Source: JANWHZ01 sp035545555 (GTDB lineage Bacteria > Patescibacteriota > Saccharimonadia > Saccharimonadales > UBA4665). Taken from it: a stretch of 10,113 nt of DNA. Below, piece after piece: positions 6,281 through 10,113 of the stretch. A model generated the notes under the pieces. The model was given only the letters and a program-made list of their open reading frames with translations, made no database searches and had not been told where the DNA came from. The stretch lies in assembly GCA_035545555.1 (NCBI GenBank), contig DASZYD010000007.1, positions 1 through 10,113 of the forward strand, read 5' to 3'. How positions within the stretch are numbered: position 1 is the first letter of the stretch; every line of letters starts with the position of its first letter. A program made the translations under genes and the position numbers.

Positions 6281-6541
6281 ATGGACGACGATACTATCAA
6301 CGACCTAAAGCAATTCATCGCGGCAACAGTATCCCAGCAAACCGCTGTAATTGCTGCACAGATCGATACAGTAGAACGACGGATTGGTACAGTAGAGCGA
6401 CGAATCGATACAGTAGAACGGAAGATAGATACGCTTTCGCAGTCTGTCGCAGACGCTTTAGAAGGTGCAAATGAAGCTGCAGATTCCCGATCTGATGAAC
6501 ACGAGCAGCGTATCGGCCGGCTGGAACGCAGAACTGCCTGA
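6281..6541 (+). CDS. Small coiled-coil protein with tandem heptads
   Basis: The start at 6281 is preferred because the ATG at 6272 lies inside the apparent -10 box; the product is then 86 residues beginning MDDDTINDLKQFIAATVSQQ. From about residue 24 the chain is made of heptads (IDTVERR, IGTVERR, IDTVERK, IDTLSQS) with I/V-L at the core positions, giving a long parallel-type coiled coil. A second short helix EQRIGRLERR ends the protein. No signal peptide or membrane segment is seen. Small proteins of this layout (acidic N terminus, repeated ID-heptads, short C-terminal helix) are familiar to me as hypothetical proteins in Saccharibacteria, but no function is known. The gene is flanked by the DHFR-like gene and converges with the dihydroorotate dehydrogenase gene. 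Confidence 0.78.
   Translation: MDDDTINDLKQFIAATVSQQTAVIAAQIDTVERRIGTVERRIDTVERKIDTLSQSVADALEGANEAADSRSDEHEQRIGRLERRTA
6365..6427 (+). repeat. 21-bp tandem repeat, three copies, encoding coiled-coil heptads
   Basis: Three adjacent 21-nt units begin at 6365 (GATACAGTAGAACGA...), 6386 (GGTACAGTAGAGCGA...) and 6407 (GATACAGTAGAACGG...). A fourth partial unit (GATACG) follows. Unit length equals seven codons, so gain or loss of copies keeps the frame and changes coiled-coil length by whole heptads. Confidence 0.85.
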
Positions 6542-6620
6542 CAGAATAGTAAGTAGCCTATGCTTAAGGCACATGTGGACGCTATTCCTACGTACCGTCC
6601 GACAAATATAGTGACGGTGC

Positions 6621-7757
6621 CTACGTATGGGCGTCTGCGCCGACAGCTTCGTGGATGGTATGGAATCCATCCTTGCGTAGCAGCCGGGCAAGCCCCTCGT
6701 TGATCTGGCCGATGAGCTGCGGACCTTCGAATATCATGCCGGTAATGAGCTCGACCAGACTGGCTCCCAGCCGTATTTTCGTATAGGCGTCTTCGGCTGA
6801 GAAAATGCCACCGACGCCGATGATGGTAAGGCGATCACCATACTTGGTATATGTATTTCTGATGAGCGCATTGCTCAGTTCCCAAGTCGGCCTGCCGCTC
6901 AGGTTGCCCTTCACGCTATCCGGCAGGGCATCCATCAGCTTTACCTGGCCCCGATCCTTAGCGAGATTGCTAATCGTAACCCCCGCAACGTGATGACGGA
7001 CAATAACCGCCAGCAGACCATCGAAGTCCCGCCAAGACAAGTGCGAGGGCATCTTGATAAAGACCGGCTGCGGCAGCCGCAACGTATCAACCTGCCGCAG
7101 CAGTATATCGAGTCGGCCGGGCGTCGTAAACGGTTCGCCGCCGTAGGTATTCGGGCAGGATATGTTGAGCGTGATGAGCTTGCCCACGCCTGCCTGCCGG
7201 ATGATGCGCAGACTGCCGATATAATCGGCGATGGCTTCGGCATCATCACATGCCTCCGGCGAATTTGTCTTTGCGACAGATATATTCAGGGGAAAATTGG
7301 CAAACATGCTGGCCGGGTATTCCTGTAGCCGCTGTGTTATGTGCTGCACGCCTTCGTTTGCCAGACCCGCGTACACAACAATCGATTTTGTTTTAGGTAA
7401 GCGGTAAAACCATGGCCGCGGGTTGCCGGCGCACGGGTGGTAGGTGAGCGAACCGCCCTCCATAAAGCCAAAACCGACCGCTTTGAGCATAGGGGGCAGC
7501 GCGAAGTTCTTATCAAAGCCGGCCGACAACCCGACCGGATTGCGGAACGTGATGCCGTGCATTGTTTGCTGCAGCATCGCCGCGTTGTCATATGCCCAGG
7601 CAAAGTGCGCCGCCCGCCGGGCCAGCGCCGATTGCTGTAGCCGTGCACCGCCGGCCAGCAGCCGGTTGTGTACCGCATCGGGCGAGAACCGGAACAATAC
7701 CGGCTTCATCACCCCGCGGTAGCACGCCCCGGTTGTGTTACTCAGAAGATGGTTCAT
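6621..7757 (-). CDS. pyrD: Dihydroorotate dehydrogenase, class 2 (quinone)-like
   Basis: The 378-residue product resembles membrane-associated, FMN-dependent dihydroorotate dehydrogenase, which oxidises dihydroorotate to orotate in pyrimidine synthesis and passes electrons to quinone. Family blocks in order: an N-terminal class 2-type helix segment VLFRFSPDAVHNRLL (about 20-34); GLSAGFDKN (76-84); AVGFGFMEGGSLTYHP and GNPRP; LNISCPNTYGG (197-207); FIKMPS (233-238) with the FMN-contacting Lys; LSGRPTW (287-293); IIGVGGI (312-318); and GASLVELITGMIFEGP. The catalytic base position holds Cys201, where class 2 enzymes have Ser and class 1 enzymes have Cys. The ATG overlaps the VKOR stop (ATGA). 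Met17, just before the conserved N terminus, is an alternative start. Confidence 0.88.
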   Translation of the reverse strand: MNHLLSNTTGACYRGVMKPVLFRFSPDAVHNRLLAGGARLQQSALARRAAHFAWAYDNAAMLQQTMHGITFRNPVGLSAGFDKNFALPPMLKAVGFGFMEGGSLTYHPCAGNPRPWFYRLPKTKSIVVYAGLANEGVQHITQRLQEYPASMFANFPLNISVAKTNSPEACDDAEAIADYIGSLRIIRQAGVGKLITLNISCPNTYGGEPFTTPGRLDILLRQVDTLRLPQPVFIKMPSHLSWRDFDGLLAVIVRHHVAGVTISNLAKDRGQVKLMDALPDSVKGNLSGRPTWELSNALIRNTYTKYGDRLTIIGVGGIFSAEDAYTKIRLGASLVELITGMIFEGPQLIGQINEGLARLLRKDGFHTIHEAVGADAHT

Positions 7758-8371
7758 AGCAGCGTCCTCCAGTAGTACCAGAACTTAATGAGCAGCAACC
7801 CCAATACGAACACATACCCTAGGCCCAGCAGGTCGCCCGGACACTGTTCGACACACCGCTCGAACGATGGGCCGAAATGCTTGTGCACACGGCCGAAGAC
7901 GCCCTCGCGCAGATTCCGGACGGTCATAGCCCAGAATGCCGGGATGGTCACCATCCAGACACAGAAGCACCACGGGCAAATCGTATGCAGGCGGAATGCA
8001 CTCTCGTATATAAGGTAGAGCACCGAGATCATCCCCGCGGTGATTCCGATCTGGGCGGCAATCCAGAACCAGCGTCTAAGCTGTGCGCCGGCAAGTAGGG
8101 CGAGGCTAAACATGCCAAGCCCACTGTAGGCCACGAGGCCGAAAACGGAGTTAGGTAGACCGAATGTACTGGCCTGTGGTTTATCCATAACCGATTGGCA
8201 GCTCAGCACCGGGCTTAGGTTGCAGTTCGGGTGGTACGCCGGGTCGTGCAGCAACTGCAGCTTGTCGTACGTTAGCGCCAGCGACGCGGTCAACCCCACC
8301 GCTGCAGCACAGAGTAAAATATAGGGCAATGCCCGCTGGACAGACCAGTGCGTCGTATTAGCGGTTTCCAT
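7754..8371 (-). CDS. VKOR-family membrane thiol-disulfide oxidoreductase
   Basis: This 205-residue integral membrane protein has the vitamin K epoxide reductase (VKOR) domain. The first membrane helix is at about 14-34. A loop with the paired cysteines Cys50 and Cys58 (NCNLSPVLSC) precedes the conserved FGLPNSVFGLVAY (70-82). The redox CPWC is at 132-135 at the start of the fourth helix, and a fifth helix lies near 180-198. Bacterial VKOR reoxidises a DsbA-like protein and hands electrons to quinone, driving disulfide formation outside the membrane. No fused thioredoxin domain is present, so a separate partner must exist elsewhere. GAGG lies 7 nt before the ATG, giving a usable SD. The gene overlaps pyrD by 4 nt and leads that pair. 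Confidence 0.93.
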   Translation of the reverse strand: METANTTHWSVQRALPYILLCAAAVGLTASLALTYDKLQLLHDPAYHPNCNLSPVLSCQSVMDKPQASTFGLPNSVFGLVAYSGLGMFSLALLAGAQLRRWFWIAAQIGITAGMISVLYLIYESAFRLHTICPWCFCVWMVTIPAFWAMTVRNLREGVFGRVHKHFGPSFERCVEQCPGDLLGLGYVFVLGLLLIKFWYYWRTLL

Positions 8372-8390
8372 ACGGCAACCTCATGCGTCC

Positions 8391-8396
8391 ATAATA
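8391..8396 (-). promoter_or_regulatory. Possible -10 box for the VKOR-pyrD unit
   Basis: On the minus strand TATTAT (8396 down to 8391) lies 19 nt before the VKOR ATG. This would leave a short leader that still contains the GAGG SD. No convincing -35 is seen. Confidence 0.4.
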
Positions 8397-8513
8397 CGAA
8401 AGCGCAGCCGTAAAGCATGTGACGCAGATCAAGCCGGCTGCTCCGGGCAAGCTGATGCTATGGCAAAAAACGCACCACGCGCCGCGCAGGCATCCTCCGC
8501 GGATCGCCGCAGC

Positions 8514-8542
8514 TTTGCAATATCGGCTAACAGATATATAAT
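8514..8542 (+). promoter_or_regulatory. Promoter of tRNA-Thr(GGU)
   Basis: TTTGCA (8514-8519) and a perfect TATAAT (8537-8542) are separated by 17 nt. The predicted start near 8549 gives about 38 nt of 5' leader before the mature tRNA. The rest of the 8372-8586 gap shows no gene I can support. Confidence 0.75.
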
Positions 8543-8586
8543 AGCGAGCGAGCAATGCTCTGCAGGGTAGGGTGTTGTACTAAGAC

Positions 8587-8662
8587 GCCGCGATAGCTCA
8601 GTTGGTAGAGCGCATCCATGGTAAGGATGAGGTCTCGGGTCCAAGTCCCGATCGTGGCTCCA
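8587..8662 (+). tRNA. tRNA-Thr, anticodon GGT (GGU)
   Basis: Acceptor GCCGCGA pairs with TCGTGGC (one G-T pair). The D-arm is GCTC/GAGC with AGTTGGTA, and the anticodon stem CATCC/GGATG closes loop ATGGTAA with GGT. The variable loop is AGGTC, the T-arm is TCGGG-TCCAAGT-CCCGA (T-loop starts TCC rather than TTC), the discriminator is T, and CCA is encoded. It reads ACC and ACU. A run of six T's follows directly (8663-8668) and may terminate it. Confidence 0.96.
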
Positions 8663-8708
8663 TTTTTTGTTTCGGCCAGGCGCCACCGCAAAATCTTGTG
8701 GATAAGTA

Positions 8709-8737
8709 TTGACACAGCATAAGCGGCGAACTATGAT
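8709..8737 (+). promoter_or_regulatory. Near-consensus promoter of a candidate small RNA
   Basis: TTGACA (8709-8714), a perfect -35, and TATGAT (8732-8737), one base from consensus, are 17 nt apart. It is the best -35/-10 pair in the window, yet no gene starts just after it; the only following reading frames are a few codons long. Predicted start is about 8744. Confidence 0.75.
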
Positions 8738-8743
8738 GCAAAC

Positions 8744-8840
8744 AAGTAAGTAACGGAAAACAAAAAGCCGAAGCTTACGCGTACAAGCTCCACTTCTTGC
8801 AAGAAGAACAAAATGCCGGTATGATCACCCGGCATTTTTG
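8744..8840 (+). ncRNA. Candidate small non-coding RNA, about 95 nt
   Basis: A strong promoter upstream and an intrinsic terminator at the end bound this segment, and rpmG has its own promoter beyond it. Predicted structure has three elements. Hairpin 1 has GTAAG (8746-8750) pairing with CTTAC (8774-8778), a 3x3 internal loop, then CGG (8754-8756) with CCG (8768-8770), and an A-rich loop. Hairpin 2 is the palindrome CTTCTTGCAAGAAG (8793-8806). Hairpin 3 is the terminator. No known RNA class (SRP, 6S, tmRNA, RNase P) is recognised. Only tiny reading frames occur. An alternative is a leader that is terminated before rpmG, a form of attenuation. Expression is not shown by sequence alone. Confidence 0.5.
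8810..8840 (+). terminator. Intrinsic terminator between the candidate RNA and rpmG
   Basis: AAATGCCGG (8811-8819) pairs perfectly with CCGGCATTT (8829-8837) around a 9-nt loop, and a U-tract TTTTT (8835-8839) follows into GTTTT. The A-run at the 5' side extends the stem by one A-T pair. Confidence 0.85.
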
Positions 8841-8849
8841 TTTTATCAG

Positions 8850-8878
8850 TTTACATTCCGGATCTCATCTGTTAGAAT
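8850..8878 (+). promoter_or_regulatory. Promoter of rpmG, nearly leaderless
   Basis: TTTACA (8850-8855) and TAGAAT (8873-8878) are 17 nt apart, a good housekeeping promoter. It ends only 10 nt before the rpmG ATG, so the mRNA leader should be about 3-5 nt, too short for an SD. Confidence 0.8.
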
Positions 8879-8888
8879 ACACTACGAT

Positions 8889-9095
8889 ATGGCAAAGAAA
8901 AGCGAAAAGCGTAAACTGGTCGGCCTCGTGAGCGAGGAATCCGGCGAGCGCATCTACTACACCTCCAAGAATACTATGAACACGCCGGAGAAGCTTGCTT
9001 TGCGCAAGTACAGCTCAAAGCTTCGCAAGCATGTGGTATTCACCGAGACCAAGAAGAACCTTGGCCGCAACGAAGTGAAGCCCAAGAAGCACTAG
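8889..9095 (+). CDS. rpmG: 50S ribosomal protein bL33
   Basis: The 68-residue product begins MAKKSEKRKLVGLVSEESG and carries the bL33 core: RIYYTSKNTMNTPEKLALRKY, then SSKLRKHVVFTETK. bL33 is a small protein near the 23S E-site. It lacks the paired cysteines of zinc-binding bL33, so it is the C-minus type. An in-frame ATG at 8838 exists, but it lies inside the terminator and upstream of the promoter, and homologues start at MAKK, so 8889 is chosen. The gene is isolated, with its own promoter and terminator, and converges with the GH15 gene. Confidence 0.95.
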   Translation: MAKKSEKRKLVGLVSEESGERIYYTSKNTMNTPEKLALRKYSSKLRKHVVFTETKKNLGRNEVKPKKH

Positions 9096-9119
9096 GCCAA
9101 GACACACAGCACCACGAAT

Positions 9120-9149
9120 GGCGCCGCAACAGAAAGCGGCGTCTTTTTG
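9120..9149 (+). terminator. Intrinsic terminator of rpmG
   Basis: CGCCGC (9122-9127) pairs with GCGGCG (9136-9141), extended outward by a G-T and a G-C pair, with loop AACAGAAA. TTTTT at 9144-9148 follows. It ends one base before the GH15 stop; the opposite strand has the stem but no U-tract after it. Confidence 0.85.
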
Positions 9150-10113
9150 TTATGGATGCGGCAGAGAGTCCAGCAGCATGTTGATGAGCTCAGCATGGCT
9201 CCAGACGAGCGGCGTGACGCTCAAGGCAAAGCCGGTCTCAGGGTCAAACTGCTCGCTCAACGCGCCGCTGGGATAGGCGCGCGCCAGCGACCAGTCGATA
9301 AGCGAGCGAGCTGCGTCGTCCTGCCCGGCAGCGTGCAGATACTGTGCCAGCCAGAGCGAGCAAACGACCCACGGATTGCCGGGATATTGCCGTTTGACCA
9401 GAAAATAGTTGTCGTGCTCATAGCGGATGACGCCGCCCACGGGTGAGGTGTTCTGGAGGCGCCGCCGCACGGCGTCAGCAGTATGCTGCAGGCGGGCATC
9501 GTCGAGCGGCAGGCGGGCAAACATCAGCGCGCCGAACAGGCTCGAGATGTCGAGCGTGTCATCGTATTGCAGATTGCCGCCTGGATCGAGCAGGAAGCCT
9601 TTGCGGAAGTAGCCATCCGGATGATAGAGCGCGTTGAGCCCGCCGCGCATCGTGGCGGCGGCATGGCGCCAATGTACGGCGTCAGCCTGCGAGCGTTCAA
9701 GCATATCGGCCATATCCGCCGCCGTCTCCAGCCCGGCGATAACGGTACAGACGGTGTAGGTCGAGGTGAGGAAGCGCTCCTCCCACAGGTCATAGCTGGC
9801 GTGCGGCAGACCGGTGGCGCCATCAACGAAGTTACTGAGGAAGTTGGCACACGGACGGATGAAGCTGTCGAAATTGTTGGCAGCGTAGACAGTGTCGCCG
9901 CTCAGACGGGTGTATTCGCCGATCATATAGATGACGATGGCAGTCTCGTCCTCCTGAATGGCCAGTTCCTTGGCGCGGTTGTGAATGAGCGGATGCCAGG
10001 TGCTGCCAATGGCACGGTCCGGCTGGTATTTGTGCATCAGGTAGCCATCGCGGTGCATGGTATCGCGCGCAAAGTCGAAAAACCGGCGCGCCTCGTCGAA
10101 AATGCCCAGGCGC
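9150..10113 (-). CDS. Glycoside hydrolase family 15 (glucoamylase-like) protein, C-terminal part
   Basis: The frame stays open to the right edge (upstream residues LGIFDEARRFFDFARDT before the Met at 10058), so the gene is cut by the window; about 320 residues are visible. GH15 enzymes release glucose from alpha-glucans or related glycosides with an (alpha/alpha)6 barrel. Visible signatures, numbered from that Met, are YLMHKYQPDRAIGSTWHP (7-22), IQEDETA (34-40, the GH15 stretch carrying an active-site acid), NYFLVKRQYPGNPWVVCSLWLAQY, and ALSEQFDPETG ending near residue 276. Glu269 matches the family's general base. VTPLVWSHAELI follows just before the end, as in complete members. No signal peptide can be assessed. 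Substrate (starch, glycogen, trehalose) is not determinable here. Confidence 0.9.
   Translation of the reverse strand, partial: RLGIFDEARRFFDFARDTMHRDGYLMHKYQPDRAIGSTWHPLIHNRAKELAIQEDETAIVIYMIGEYTRLSGDTVYAANNFDSFIRPCANFLSNFVDGATGLPHASYDLWEERFLTSTYTVCTVIAGLETAADMADMLERSQADAVHWRHAAATMRGGLNALYHPDGYFRKGFLLDPGGNLQYDDTLDISSLFGALMFARLPLDDARLQHTADAVRRRLQNTSPVGGVIRYEHDNYFLVKRQYPGNPWVVCSLWLAQYLHAAGQDDAARSLIDWSLARAYPSGALSEQFDPETGFALSVTPLVWSHAELINMLLDSLPHP

Noticed and set aside
8460..8570. Short + strand frame of 36 codons starting MAKNAPRAAQ
   Set aside because: No SD, overlaps the tRNA promoter, and no homology is recognised; the MAKN start only superficially resembles a ribosomal protein.
8429..8715. 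Minus-strand open frames overlapping tRNA-Thr(GGU)
   Set aside because: They are antisense to a complete tRNA and its promoter, with no SD or domain.
8838..8888. Upstream in-frame ATG giving bL33 a 17-residue extension
   Set aside because: The ATG lies in the terminator T-tract and before the rpmG promoter, and bL33 family members start at MAKK.
8663..8888. T-box, or SRP RNA, 6S or tmRNA in the tRNA-Thr to rpmG gap
   Set aside because: None of the conserved motifs of these RNAs (SRP GGAA/AGCAG loop, tmRNA tRNA-like ends, T-box TGGNACC-type sequence) is present.
1..10113. Alternative genetic code with UGA as glycine
   Set aside because: Several genes end in TGA at sensible places (pseudouridine synthase, VKOR), including 4-nt overlaps with the next start, and no gene has an internal TGA.

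Overview
The window looks like a chromosomal segment from a member of Candidatus Saccharibacteria (TM7) or a close Patescibacteria relative. This is inferred from moderately GC-rich, tightly packed genes with small ATGA/TAATG overlaps, a cysteine-free bL33, a stand-alone VKOR, a GH15 glucoamylase-like enzyme, CCA-encoding tRNA genes and ordinary use of TGA as a stop. The TGA stops argue against the Gracilibacteria/Absconditabacteria code. No 16S sequence is present, so the assignment rests on gene content and protein character.

Left part (1-5268, all + strand): the end of the ribosomal/RNA polymerase operon (rpoA 3' end, rplQ, rplM, rpsI) closed by an intrinsic terminator. It is followed by a housekeeping run: trpS, an S4-domain RluA-family pseudouridine synthase, a DNA polymerase III delta'-like clamp-loader subunit, and a membrane-anchored TPR protein.

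Middle (5292-6541, + strand): a promoter with a dyad centred on its -10 drives tRNA-Thr(UGU) and tRNA-Tyr(GUA). Next come a more AT-rich dihydrofolate reductase/RibD-C-like gene that looks acquired, and a small coiled-coil protein whose heptads are encoded by a 21-bp tandem DNA repeat.

Right part: on the minus strand a VKOR-family membrane oxidoreductase overlaps by 4 nt a class-2-like dihydroorotate dehydrogenase that carries Cys where class 2 enzymes carry the catalytic Ser. Both families pass electrons to quinone. Back on the + strand lie tRNA-Thr(GGU), then an apparently independent small RNA unit (consensus promoter, about 95 nt of hairpins, intrinsic terminator), then rpmG with its own promoter and terminator. 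A GH15 family gene converges on rpmG from the right edge and is cut by it.

Across the window, several genes at the head of a transcript carry a -10 box 6-11 nt before the start codon and have no usable Shine-Dalgarno (SD) site in the predicted mRNA. Genes inside the ribosomal operon have normal SD sites. This suggests leaderless or nearly leaderless initiation for operon-leading genes and SD-dependent initiation for internal ones. That pattern and the candidate small RNA at 8744-8840 are the most interesting observations here.
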